A DNA stretch of 64,000 nucleotides from Clostridium sp. TW13 (GCF_024345225.1 NZ_BROD01000002.1:25548-89547), one strand, 5' to 3'. Counted from the first letter of the stretch, positions 8,237 to 17,335 are shown. Translations and numbers: made by a program. The notes: generated by a model from the sequence alone, not told the origin.

Positions 8237-9463
8237 ATGAAAATAGATTATATAAATAATTCTGATGATATAGCTAATTTTAAACTTTTTAAGCTTTTAA
8301 ACTCACCCTATTATAAACATAAACAAAAGTACTCAAAATATTATTTATTAATAGGGCTTCTATTTATTTGTATATTTGAGTATTTTGTAACTAACATAGG
8401 CTTATTTTATTTTATAAGGGACATTTTGTTTAAAAACTATATTATACATATTTTTATAATAGGTGAAATAGTGGTGATCATTTTTCCTAAGTTGTACCAC
8501 AAATTTTTAAAGTTCTCTCTAAAGGAATACTACAAAAATTATAATAGGAATGCAACTATGATTATAGATCCCAATGGAATAATTGATGAGTCTGAGGATA
8601 TCTCCTATGCATTGTGTTGGTGTGATGTGGACAAGGCTATTGTGATAGACCAATATATATTTATCTATTTAAAGTCTAATAATTTAATGATACCTGTAGA
8701 TACTTTTGATAGCCTAGAAGATAAGGAAAAATTTTTGCAAATTCTTAGTGAAAATATAGGTGATCGTTTTGATAACTCCACTTATAAGTCAATAAAACCA
8801 AAGTTTAGTATGAAAAACTTTGCAAAAGAACTTTCTTTAATAATGGGTACTATTTCCTTGTTTGTAGTAGTAGGACTTACACTAAATGAAGCATTGACTC
8901 ATAAAAATAGTTTAATAACAAAAGAAGGATTTGCATTGTTTTCTGAGTACAATAAGGTTTCAGATAATATACCTAAAGTTCAGAATATACTAGAAAAGTT
9001 CCCTCAATTGAAGATATATGTAACACATGGTTTAGAAAAAAAATTAAATAATTACAAAGTGATAAAATTTCAAAGTGTAGATGGTCTTTATGAAAATAAT
9101 AATATATATATAAGTGGATTTAGTAATGATAGCACTACTCTATTCCATGAATTAGGACATGCTGTAGATGCTTATATGGGATGTTATTTAGAGACTGGAT
9201 ATGCAGGTGATGATAATAGATTTAAATTGTCTTCGAATGATGACTTTAAAAAGCTTTATGAAAAATATAAAAACACTTCTATATTTACGGAATACGGCAG
9301 AAACCCTTCCTCAGATACAACAAAGTGCTTATCAGAAGGCTTTGCAGAAATGTTTGCAAACTATATATCTGATAGAAATAAGGTAGATAAGGAAGTTGCA
9401 ACATATTTTGATAATATAGTAAAAATTATAAATGCATTAAAACCAACAGAAGTGGTACATTAG
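8237..9463 (+). CDS. YcxB-like membrane domain fused to HELGH metalloprotease
   Basis: 408 residues, 20 bp after the previous gene. Residues 1-180 repeat the YcxB-like layout (two helices, then DPNGIIDESED and IFIYLKSNNLMIPVDTF). A third hydrophobic segment follows (about 197-217), then a peptidase domain resembling the anthrax lethal factor/Pro-Pro endopeptidase clan: zinc site FHELGHAVDAYMG near 303-315 and the distal Glu in SEGFAEMFANY near 367-377. The peptidase half is nearly identical to the free-standing gene at 15400. A membrane-held protease next to each lysin could inactivate or mature toxin, or modify wall proteins. The substrate is unknown. Confidence 0.75.
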   Translation: MKIDYINNSDDIANFKLFKLLNSPYYKHKQKYSKYYLLIGLLFICIFEYFVTNIGLFYFIRDILFKNYIIHIFIIGEIVVIIFPKLYHKFLKFSLKEYYKNYNRNATMIIDPNGIIDESEDISYALCWCDVDKAIVIDQYIFIYLKSNNLMIPVDTFDSLEDKEKFLQILSENIGDRFDNSTYKSIKPKFSMKNFAKELSLIMGTISLFVVVGLTLNEALTHKNSLITKEGFALFSEYNKVSDNIPKVQNILEKFPQLKIYVTHGLEKKLNNYKVIKFQSVDGLYENNNIYISGFSNDSTTLFHELGHAVDAYMGCYLETGYAGDDNRFKLSSNDDFKKLYEKYKNTSIFTEYGRNPSSDTTKCLSEGFAEMFANYISDRNKVDKEVATYFDNIVKIINALKPTEVVH

Positions 9464-9504
9464 TTAAAATAAAAATGTTAGATATAATATCAATTAGCCT
9501 ATTA

Positions 9505-9539
9505 TTTAGCCAGCTTTATAGGAGCTTGGCTATTTTTTT
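9505..9539 (+). terminator. Terminator before lysin 2
   Basis: TAGCCAGCT paired with AGCTTGGCTA, then a run of seven Ts. The same hairpin precedes lysin 3. Confidence 0.75.
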
Positions 9540-9578
9540 GCTATCAAATCTAACTTATAAAAAAACTTATTTTCCATG

Positions 9579-9608
9579 TTTACAAATCTGACAATAAACC
9601 CTCTTTTA
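9579..9608 (+). promoter_or_regulatory. UviA-type promoter of lysin 2
   Basis: TTTACA (9579-9584), 18 bases, CTTTTA (9603-9608). It sits in a block of upstream sequence duplicated from lysin 1, including the inverted repeat reaching the ribosome site. Confidence 0.7.
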
Positions 9609-9676
9609 TTTAATGTAATTACTTCAAGCTTGATTTAAGTTATGAAATTAAACATTAATGAAAAGAGGGTTTAAAT

Positions 9677-12600
9677 ATGTCAAATGTACTTCCAAATATA
9701 ACACCAGGAGATGTGGTACCAGGTGGTTTCACTTATCCAAACAATGCACAATTAGTAGGAGACTTTTTATATCTTAGAGATGCTGATGGAAATGGAGTTG
9801 GAGGGCATCAAGTTGATGCAGGAGATAAAATTACTGTATTGGATATAGGATTTGCAAAGCAATTAGCCTTGGTACAATACCCAGCAGGTAATGTTGTAAG
9901 ACAAGGTTATATAAATAACAATACAAATATAATAAAATACTTTAATCAAGGTAAATGGAATAACGGTTCAACTTCTGAGACCGTATATAATGAAAATGAT
10001 GTGGCAATAGGGTCAATAGATCCACATGAAGCAGCCACTCCACTATATAAAGCTGGAGGAAAAATACATGTAGTATACAATACTAGTAAGGGAGCAAACA
10101 CTAAATCTGGATATGTAGCCTATGATGGTGGTTTTAGTGGTTTTGGTGGTTCTTCTGGTCTTGAAAATGGTGTAGCACCAGGAGATGTAGTGCCAGGTGG
10201 TTTCACTTATCCAAACAATGCACAATTAGTAGGAGACTTTTTATATCTTAGAGATGCTAATGGAAATGGAGTTGGAGGACACCAAGTTGACACTGGGGAT
10301 AAGGTTACTGTACTAGATGTAGGATATACAAAGCAGTTAGTTTTACTTCAATATCCAGCAGGTAATGTTGTAAGACAAGGTTATGTAAATAATGATACAA
10401 AGATAATACAATACTTTAATCAAGGTCAATGGCATAATGGTTCTACTTCAGAAACTGTATATGATGAAAATAATGTAGCAATAGGTTCACTAGATCCACA
10501 TGAATCAGCTACACCAATATATAAAAGAAATGGCATGACTCATGTAGTTTACAATACAGATAAGGGGGCTAACACTAAGTCTGGATTTGTTAAATATGAA
10601 GGAGGTAGTAGTAGTTCTTCTGGCCTTGAAAATGGTGTAGCACCAGGAGATGTAGTGCCAGGTGGTTTTACTTATCCAAACAATGCACAATTAGTAGGAG
10701 ACTTTTTATATCTTAGAGATGCTAATGGAAATGGAGTTTCAGGACACCAAGTTGACACTGGGGATAAGGTTACTGTACTAGATGTAGGATATACAAAGCA
10801 GTTAGTTCTACTTCAATATCCAGCAGGCAATGTTGTAAGACAAGGTTATGTAAATAATGATACAAAAATAATAAAATACTTTAATGAAGGTCAATGGCAT
10901 AACGGTTCTACTTCTGAAACTGTATATGATGAAAATAATGTGGCAATAGGTTCACTAGATCCTTATGAATCAGCTACACCAATATATAAAAGAAATGGTA
11001 TGACTCATGTAGTTTACAATACAGATAAGGGGGCTAACACTAAATCTGGATTTGTTAAATATGAAGGTGGCTCAGCTCAGGTTATAGATATACCATATGT
11101 AACAGTAGCTGGTGCTGATAAAATTCAGTATGGAACAAGCGGAAAGGGCAGACCATTAATTGCTCATAAAATTGGAAGTGGATCAAATTCCTTGGTAATG
11201 GTATGTGAAGTTCACGGTTTTGAAGATCATTGGAGCAAGGATGGTATAGAACTAGTTAACATTGGAAATGACTTAATTAAAAATCTTGTAAGCTCAGGCA
11301 CTAATGGATGGTCAGTATATGTAATACCATCAGCAAATCCAGATGGACTAGCTGAAGGATATACCAAGGATGGTCCTGGAAGATGCACTATAGTTGGACA
11401 AATAGATATTAATAGAGACTTCCCTGTAGGATTTACTCATAATACAAGTTCAAGAAATTATACTGATAGCACACCACTCACTGTACCTGAATCTAAGCAG
11501 TTAAGTGAATTTCTACAAGGGGTAAAAAATTCAACACTTGGACAAATGGTTGTTATAGATTTACATGGATGGGAAGGTGCTGCTATAGGTAATCCAGAAA
11601 TAGGACAATATTTCAGAAATCAATTTGGCTTTGAACAAAGAAATGGATATGGTGAAGATCAAGGCTATTTAATTGCATGGACAAATTCAGTTCTTGGAGC
11701 AAAATCAGCATTGATTGAATTACCAACAGCTACTTATAGTCATAGTGATGTTGTTAGTGGAAACTATTCTCAAAAGATAACCAATGCAGTTAATGCAATA
11801 CTTGCAATACAATTTAATAATATTAAACAGCTTCAAGCTGATTTAAAGACCCTAGGTATTTATAGTGGAGTTATATCAGGAATTTATGACAAGTTAACTG
11901 AATTTGCAGTTAAAGAATTTCAATTGAGATATAGCATAATACCAGCCAATGGTGTTGTAACCAATGAAACACTTATAGCTATTAAAAAAGCTATAGATTT
12001 AGATAATATAAAATATACAACTACACATGCATTAGTATATCAATCCGCTAGAAGAAAAGGATTAAATGAAGATGGTAGTCTAGCAAACGATATGAAAATA
12101 AATGATTTTTCAAAAGAAAACTTACTTGCAATTAATTCATTATTTAGTTTACAAATTGATGAATCTAATAATCCTGAAGACCTTTTTAAAGATTTAGAAA
12201 TTATGGCCATAGGTTTATTTGCAAAAGGAGAAATGTCAGCAGTTATTCTAGATATGATTAATCATTTTAAGAGTGGAAAAGGAGAAGATTACAGCAACTC
12301 TATATTGACGAAAAATGTAAAAGAGCATGATACAACAAAAGATTATATTCAAGTAGTAACAAAAGCTGTGATTAGTGAATTGGTAAATAATAAAGGTAAT
12401 TTAGCAGCATTACAATTTAATGAAAATACTAAGAACTCAAACCAATTATATAATTATATTCAAAGTAATGCAAAACGCCCAATATTTCATTCATGGTCAG
12501 ATATTTTAGGTGGTCTTACAATGGCTATAAACGATACGTGGGGTAATAATATAGAAGTAAGAAACTATTCAGTTTCAGATAACTCATTTAAAGGAGTTCT

Positions 12601-12778
12601 TCATTTCAATATTTATGATCATTTTGGTTTGGATAAACCAGATGTAGAAAAGAACTATGTTAATCTAGCAGGTTTTAGAGCTTGGTTTGTGTTACAACAT
12701 TATACTCAATTTAGTGGAAAATATAAGCCTTTCCCTACAGTTATAGAATTTGACGTTCCATTTGAAGGAAGTTATTAA
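9677..12778 (+). CDS. Bacteriolysin 2: same repeats and M14 domain, with PG-binding-like and DUF3289-like C-terminus
   Basis: 1033 residues, no signal peptide. Residues 1 to about 708 match lysin 1 almost exactly (three repeats, M14 with EVHGFED, INRD, DLHGWEG, LIELP). The proteins part after NAVNAILA. A peptidoglycan_binding_1-like segment follows (about 710-772: IKQLQADLKTLGIYSG ... YDKLTEFAVKEFQ), then about 240 residues resembling DUF3289: DMINHFKSGKGE, AINDTWGNNIEV, LHFNIYDHFGLD, FRAWFVLQHYTQF, KPFPT. As I recall DUF3289 is best known from enterobacterial toxin-like proteins, so a Gram-positive lysin carrying it is unusual. The sharp switch of C-termini on a constant platform is the arrangement of polymorphic toxins. 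Confidence 0.8.
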   Translation: MSNVLPNITPGDVVPGGFTYPNNAQLVGDFLYLRDADGNGVGGHQVDAGDKITVLDIGFAKQLALVQYPAGNVVRQGYINNNTNIIKYFNQGKWNNGSTSETVYNENDVAIGSIDPHEAATPLYKAGGKIHVVYNTSKGANTKSGYVAYDGGFSGFGGSSGLENGVAPGDVVPGGFTYPNNAQLVGDFLYLRDANGNGVGGHQVDTGDKVTVLDVGYTKQLVLLQYPAGNVVRQGYVNNDTKIIQYFNQGQWHNGSTSETVYDENNVAIGSLDPHESATPIYKRNGMTHVVYNTDKGANTKSGFVKYEGGSSSSSGLENGVAPGDVVPGGFTYPNNAQLVGDFLYLRDANGNGVSGHQVDTGDKVTVLDVGYTKQLVLLQYPAGNVVRQGYVNNDTKIIKYFNEGQWHNGSTSETVYDENNVAIGSLDPYESATPIYKRNGMTHVVYNTDKGANTKSGFVKYEGGSAQVIDIPYVTVAGADKIQYGTSGKGRPLIAHKIGSGSNSLVMVCEVHGFEDHWSKDGIELVNIGNDLIKNLVSSGTNGWSVYVIPSANPDGLAEGYTKDGPGRCTIVGQIDINRDFPVGFTHNTSSRNYTDSTPLTVPESKQLSEFLQGVKNSTLGQMVVIDLHGWEGAAIGNPEIGQYFRNQFGFEQRNGYGEDQGYLIAWTNSVLGAKSALIELPTATYSHSDVVSGNYSQKITNAVNAILAIQFNNIKQLQADLKTLGIYSGVISGIYDKLTEFAVKEFQLRYSIIPANGVVTNETLIAIKKAIDLDNIKYTTTHALVYQSARRKGLNEDGSLANDMKINDFSKENLLAINSLFSLQIDESNNPEDLFKDLEIMAIGLFAKGEMSAVILDMINHFKSGKGEDYSNSILTKNVKEHDTTKDYIQVVTKAVISELVNNKGNLAALQFNENTKNSNQLYNYIQSNAKRPIFHSWSDILGGLTMAINDTWGNNIEVRNYSVSDNSFKGVLHFNIYDHFGLDKPDVEKNYVNLAGFRAWFVLQHYTQFSGKYKPFPTVIEFDVPFEGSY

Positions 12779-12980
12779 AGTATACACTTATATTTAATAA
12801 GCCAATTCTGATAAAAGTATATAAAACAAAGTTATTCTCTTGTCCCAAAGCTCCGAATAGAGGGCATGCTAGAAATAGTAGTGTATATCTATAAAGTATT
12901 TGATATAATTCTTGATATCATGCCAATTAATACTATATAATCAAAATAGAGTATGTATCTATAATGAGGAGTATTAATTT

Positions 12981-13547
12981 ATGAAAAAGATAAACATAAA
13001 AGTAAAAATTATTTTAAGTATTATTTTTCTTATTTCATTATCAACATATACACTATATTGCCATTTCATAAGTAATAAGGAGTCTGGAACTTCACCTAAA
13101 ATATGCGAAATTAAGAACACAAGTATAGTTTATAATTATCCAGATAGTAAAGTAATAACCATAGAAAAACATTATATAATTACAAATCCACCTAAAGATC
13201 TCGGTGAATTAAAGAAGTTAATTGAGAATTTTTTAAAAGATACTCCTTTAGAAACAGGGAGTAAAATAGATAAAAATAAAAAAAGGCAATATGAATCATA
13301 TTTCTATAGAAGCAGCAGGAAATTGCCTAGTAATTGGCAACCTAGTGATGGGTATTTTGCAACAGACAGAATAGAAGATCATAAGAATGATTTAATTGCT
13401 TCAGTATTTGGAGCAAGTTCAGAAACAAGTAAAATGTACAGTATCATAAATAGAAGCAATAAAATTTTTAGCTATGGTAAAGTAATTGAAACTCTACAGT
13501 ATAAAGATGATCAAATTATAAGTGCAGAAAAAACAAGTGAAAAATAG
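12981..13547 (+). CDS. Membrane-anchored hypothetical protein, candidate immunity protein for lysin 2
   Basis: 188 residues behind GAGGAG. A single N-terminal transmembrane helix (about 10-29) with an extracytoplasmic remainder (EIKNTSIVYNYPDSKVITIEKHYII ... RQYESYFYRSSRKLPSNWQ). No family recognised. It begins 200 bp after lysin 2, the only toxin here with the DUF3289-like tail, and has no relative elsewhere in the window. That pairing is what one expects for a cognate immunity protein held on the outer face of the membrane. Function is inference. Confidence 0.55.
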   Translation: MKKINIKVKIILSIIFLISLSTYTLYCHFISNKESGTSPKICEIKNTSIVYNYPDSKVITIEKHYIITNPPKDLGELKKLIENFLKDTPLETGSKIDKNKKRQYESYFYRSSRKLPSNWQPSDGYFATDRIEDHKNDLIASVFGASSETSKMYSIINRSNKIFSYGKVIETLQYKDDQIISAEKTSEK

Positions 13548-13645
13548 AAGAAGCTTTGATAGATTTATGTATAGTAGCTACTGTTACTGGAAATTTTGAG
13601 GCGCTACCTCCGCTTGTTGCAGCTTTATAATAGTTTAATAATGTG

Positions 13646-13692
13646 AAAATTAACTACTAAGAACTAAATGTTTTTAGTAGTTAATTTTTTCT
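13646..13692 (+). terminator. Terminator after the candidate immunity gene
   Basis: An 11-bp stem (ATTAACTACTA, 13649-13659, with 13675-13685) and a T-rich tail. Confidence 0.75.
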
Positions 13693-13789
13693 TATGAAGA
13701 ATAAATGAAGTATTGATATTTGACTGTAAAAGGAATGTAATCACAAAATTTACATAAAAATATAAGTTATATATACTATATGTAGTTGT

Positions 13790-14095
13790 TTCTGTTAATA
13801 TTTATCCAATAGCTAGCATTCGTAACACTCCAACTTTATATGAAACTCCTCTTGCTAAAGTCAGATGAGTACTCACAGAGTAAGCGACCATCATCAAATC
13901 ATAGATTTGAGATGTCTGCTTAACCGATTCACACTAAATTGATTTTAATGAAGTTAACTAATTCATTAGTTAACTAAGTTCAAGTAACCAAATCATAGAT
14001 TTTGACTTTCACTTATTTGCTTAAGTTGGAGATAACAGCTGCACGCTCCTGGACGAGGTACCCCTTGAGGGTGTAAGTTCAACTAAGATTCACTT
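13790..14095. other. Structured noncoding stretch, possible transposon relic or RNA
   Basis: About 300 bp with no ORF, less AT-rich than its surroundings, containing several stems: TCAAATC-ATA-GATTTGA within an AAGC...GCTT helix, AGTTAACTAA-TTCA-TTAGTTAACT, and AGTTGGA pairing with TTCAACT near the right end. The words AAGTTGGAGATAACAGCTGC recur, slightly changed, near 29.3 kb. Serial hairpins and short dispersed words fit a decayed IS200/IS605-type element or a folded RNA, but neither can be shown here. Confidence 0.35.
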
Positions 14096-14132
14096 GATAT
14101 AGTACATTAATCTAATTAAGGTAGGGGTCAAT

Positions 14133-14672
14133 ATGGAGATAACATATTCAAATACATATGAAGATTTAATTGATATGTATAAATTCAGATATCTAAATGA
14201 TAAATCTAACAAAAAAAGCTTAACTTTTGGAAAAATTTTAACTCTATTAATAATTATGCTTTCTTCTTTTATAATAGCTTTATTGATATTTGAATCTAGT
14301 GTATACGTCTATTATATATCAATCTGTATTAGCATATTTTGTGTTCTTTTTGCCTATAAAAGTAACTTTAATTTTTATAAACTTCGTGCTAATCATAATA
14401 TTTCTAATATCCTAAAACAATTAGACTATAGTAATCTTCTAAATCCTATTACATTAACATTAACTGAAGAAAGTATAAAAAAAGAAAGAAATGGTTCAAT
14501 TGATATAATCACTTGGAATCATGTGCAAGTTATTGAAAATTATAAAAATAAAATATACTTGAGATTTAAAAATAATGATGAAGTAATCATCCCAGAAGAC
14601 ACTTTTAAAGATAAAGGAGAAACGAAACTGTTTTTAGAATTTATCAATAGTCATGTCATTACAGCTTCTTAG
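14133..14672 (+). CDS. YcxB-like membrane protein
   Basis: 179 residues: short cytoplasmic start (MEITYSNTYEDLIDMYKFRY), two transmembrane helices (about 31-50 and 54-72), then a YcxB-like domain (LTLTEESIKKERNGSIDIITW, NKIYLRFKNNDEVIIPEDTF). Same architecture as the proteins at 7653 and 14756, and as the N-terminal half of 8237, though sequences differ considerably. With 14756 and 15400 it forms a group between lysins 2 and 3. The sequence divergence with constant context is consistent with specificity-determining immunity proteins. Confidence 0.65.
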   Translation: MEITYSNTYEDLIDMYKFRYLNDKSNKKSLTFGKILTLLIIMLSSFIIALLIFESSVYVYYISICISIFCVLFAYKSNFNFYKLRANHNISNILKQLDYSNLLNPITLTLTEESIKKERNGSIDIITWNHVQVIENYKNKIYLRFKNNDEVIIPEDTFKDKGETKLFLEFINSHVITAS

Positions 14673-14755
14673 TTTAACCTTTGGTTTATTTAGTTTTTTA
14701 TAATTAAATAACTCTGTAATTATTAATAAAAGTATTTAAGAGGTGGAAAGTAAAT

Positions 14756-15274
14756 ATGAAAATAAATTATACTAATAATTTAGATGAGGTAGTGGAAATT
14801 AATCATGTTCTCTTAATGGATAGTCCTATAGTGAAAAGAAGGATTAATATGTGTAGGATTGTTTTGCCTATAATATTAGTAGTGTTTCTTTTAGTTTTAA
14901 ACTTCTATTCTGGCATTGTATTTATAATAATTAAATGTACATATATATTATTAGCCTTATTACTCGCAGTATTCTATAAAAAATATTATGCAAGTAAACT
15001 ATATAAAGTATTATATAGAAGAATAACAGAGTCTGAGGATTTATTAAAAAATATTACTTTAACTTTAAATGAAACTGGTATATGTAAAGAAGTAGATGGA
15101 GATATATTATCAACTCCTTGGAATGAAATTCAAAATATTAAACTTATAAACGAACATATAGTAATAAATCTAACTACCCATAAGTTTTTTGTAGTGCCTA
15201 TAAGAGCATTTAGTAATGAAGCTGAGAAAAATTCCTTTGTGCAAATAATGAAAGATCATATTAATTACAACTAG
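14756..15274 (+). CDS. YcxB-like membrane protein
   Basis: 172 residues with an AAGAGGTGG site. Two hydrophobic helices (about 34-53 and 59-74), then LTLNETGICKEVDGDILSTPWNEIQNIKLI and a terminal beta segment IVINLTTHKFFVVPIRAF, the YcxB-like signature. Downstream is the stand-alone HELGH protease, whose fused version at 8237 carries just this kind of domain at its N-terminus. The two-gene arrangement here and the fusion there support a working partnership. Confidence 0.65.
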   Translation: MKINYTNNLDEVVEINHVLLMDSPIVKRRINMCRIVLPIILVVFLLVLNFYSGIVFIIIKCTYILLALLLAVFYKKYYASKLYKVLYRRITESEDLLKNITLTLNETGICKEVDGDILSTPWNEIQNIKLINEHIVINLTTHKFFVVPIRAFSNEAEKNSFVQIMKDHINYN

Positions 15275-15399
15275 TGCGGGAATCATGTAAAATAAAATGA
15301 CATTTTTTAGATCTACATGGTTTTATTTTATTTAAATTTAGAATTTTATCATAGGATTATGCACAATGCTAATTTAAATAGAAATACGGAGGAATTGAT

Positions 15400-16062
15400 A
15401 TGAAAAAGGTTCTTAAAAATTTTCTGTGGTCTTTAGGCATTACTTTGCTGATTATATTAATAGCACTTGTGGGAAATGAGTTATTGACTCATAAAAATAA
15501 TTTAATAACAAAAGAAGGATTTGTATTGTTTTCTCAGTATAATAATGTTTCAGATAGTATACCTAAGGTTCAAAACATACTAGAAAAGTTTCCTCAACTG
15601 AAGATATATTTAGAAAATGATTTAAACAAAAAAGTTAATGACCCGGATACAATAAAGAAATTTGGAAATATAGCTGGCCTTTATGAAAATAATAATATAT
15701 ATATAAGTACACTTAATAATAGTACGACTCTATTTCATGAACTTGGACATGCTATAGATGCCTATATGGGTTGTTATTCAGCGTTAGGATATGCAGCTGA
15801 GGATTTTAGATATACTTTATCTTCAAATGACGACTTTAAAAAGCTTTATGAAAAATATAAAAACACTTCTATATTTACGGAATACGGCAGAAACCCTTCC
15901 TCAGATACAAGAAAGTGCTTATCAGAAGGCTTTGCAGAGATGTTTGCAAACTATATATCTGATAGAAATAAGGTAGATAAGGAAGTTGCAACATATTTTG
16001 ATAATATAGTAAAAATGATAAATGAGTTAAAACCAACAGAAGTGGTACATTCGTTAAAATAA
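15400..16062 (+). CDS. Membrane-anchored HELGH metalloprotease (ATLF-like)
   Basis: 220 residues: basic start, one transmembrane helix (about 10-30), then an extracytoplasmic peptidase domain. The zinc motif LFHELGHAIDAYMG lies near 114-127 and SEGFAEMFANY near 172-182, giving two His and a distal Glu as in anthrax lethal factor-like and Pro-Pro endopeptidase enzymes. The last 80 residues are almost identical to the fusion protein at 8237, at DNA level too, showing recent duplication or gene conversion. It directly precedes lysin 3, separated by a terminator. Substrate unknown; toxin processing or self-protection is inferred. Confidence 0.75.
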   Translation: MKKVLKNFLWSLGITLLIILIALVGNELLTHKNNLITKEGFVLFSQYNNVSDSIPKVQNILEKFPQLKIYLENDLNKKVNDPDTIKKFGNIAGLYENNNIYISTLNNSTTLFHELGHAIDAYMGCYSALGYAAEDFRYTLSSNDDFKKLYEKYKNTSIFTEYGRNPSSDTRKCLSEGFAEMFANYISDRNKVDKEVATYFDNIVKMINELKPTEVVHSLK

Positions 16063-16094
16063 TAATATTAGATATAATATAAATTAACCTATTA

Positions 16095-16129
16095 TTTAGC
16101 CAGCTTTATAAGAGCTTGGCTATTTTTTT
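16095..16129 (+). terminator. Terminator before lysin 3
   Basis: Same TAGCCAGCT...AGCTTGGCTA hairpin and seven-T tail as at 9505-9539. Confidence 0.75.
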
Positions 16130-16168
16130 GCTATCAAATCTAACTTATAAAAAAATTTATTTTCCATG

Positions 16169-16198
16169 TTTACAAATTAAAGACAAAACTCTCTTTAT
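16169..16198 (+). promoter_or_regulatory. UviA-type promoter of lysin 3 (variant -10)
   Basis: TTTACA (16169-16174), 18 bases, CTTTAT (16193-16198). Flanking sequence has diverged from the other copies while the boxes and spacing persist, which argues for selection. Confidence 0.65.
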
Positions 16199-16266
16199 AT
16201 TAATGTAATTACTTCAAGCTTGATTTAAATTATAAAATTAAATATTAATAAAAAGGGGTTTTTAAT

Positions 16267-17232
16267 ATGTCAAATGTACTTCCAAACGTAGCACCTGGAA
16301 ATATAGTATCAGGTGGTTTCACTTATCCAAATAATGCTCAAGTTGTAGGGGATGACCTTTATATAAGAGATGCAAGTGGAAATCAAATAGCAGGTAGATC
16401 AGTAAGCAATGGAGATAAGATAACAGTACTTGATGTTGGTTATACAAAACAACTAGTATTAGTTCAATACCCAGCAGGTAGTGTTGTAAGACAAGGTTAT
16501 GTAAACAATGTAACTTCTCTTATAAAATATTTTCATCAAGGAGAATGGCATAATGGATCAACTTCAGAAACTGTATATGATGGCAATGATGCAGTCATAG
16601 GTTCTCTAGATCCACATGAATCAGCTACACCATTATATAAAGCAGGTGGAAAAACACATGTAGTATATAACACTTCTAAAGGTGCCAATACTAAATCTGG
16701 ATATGTTGTTTATGCAGGTGGCAGCTCTTCAGATGGTGGTTCAACTGGCGGTTCTACTGGAGGAACTACTACTGGATTAGTATCAGATAAATTGGTTGAT
16801 TTTGTAAAATCCTTCGAAGGTTTTTCAGATCATGCTTATGATGATGGAACAGGAGTTATGACCATAGGTTACGGTACAACAGATAAGAGTAAGGTTGCTT
16901 TAGGTCATTGCACAGAAGCTCAAGCTAGACAATGGCTAATGGATGACATTAATGCTACTGCTAGTCAAGTAAAACAAATTTTCGCATCTAGAGGGGTAAC
17001 TTTTAAACAAAATGAATTTGATGCTTTATGTAGCTTTGCTTATAACTGTGGCACAGGTGCTTTTTGTGATAAATACGAAATATTCAGAAATATATGCAGC
17101 GGGGTAAGGGATGAGCGTATTAGAGAAAACTTCTTAGCTTGGACTGGTCCAGCAAGTGTAAAAGCTGGATTAACTGTAAGAAGAAATGCAGAATGTGATA
17201 TGTTCTTATATGGAACTTACAAAAACCACTAA
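16267..17232 (+). CDS. Bacteriolysin 3: one N-terminal repeat plus GH24 phage-type lysozyme
   Basis: 321 residues, no signal peptide. Residues 1-155 are a single diverged copy of the repeat found three times in lysins 1 and 2 (PGNIVSGGFTYPNNAQ ... TKSGYVVYAGG). A Gly/Ser/Thr linker follows, then a T4-type lysozyme (GH24) from about 175: catalytic Glu in KSFEGF, Asp in YDDGTG and TIGYGTT, then NEFDALCSFAYNCG and RRNAECDMF. It should cleave the glycan strand. Sharing a targeting module and promoter type with the M14 lysins suggests the three act on the same cells and attack glycan and peptide together. Confidence 0.85.
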   Translation: MSNVLPNVAPGNIVSGGFTYPNNAQVVGDDLYIRDASGNQIAGRSVSNGDKITVLDVGYTKQLVLVQYPAGSVVRQGYVNNVTSLIKYFHQGEWHNGSTSETVYDGNDAVIGSLDPHESATPLYKAGGKTHVVYNTSKGANTKSGYVVYAGGSSSDGGSTGGSTGGTTTGLVSDKLVDFVKSFEGFSDHAYDDGTGVMTIGYGTTDKSKVALGHCTEAQARQWLMDDINATASQVKQIFASRGVTFKQNEFDALCSFAYNCGTGAFCDKYEIFRNICSGVRDERIRENFLAWTGPASVKAGLTVRRNAECDMFLYGTYKNH

Positions 17233-17246
17233 ATAAAAAATATAGC

Positions 17247-17277
17247 AAAGGACTGTTGAGCTTTCAACAGTCCTTTA
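17247..17277 (+). terminator. Terminator after lysin 3
   Basis: A perfect 13-bp stem (AAAGGACTGTTGA with TCAACAGTCCTTT) and GCTT loop. Confidence 0.85.
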
Positions 17278-17335
17278 ATATATAAACTTTTATATATTAA
17301 TAAAAAGTCACTTATTTTAAATTCACTTTTCTGCA

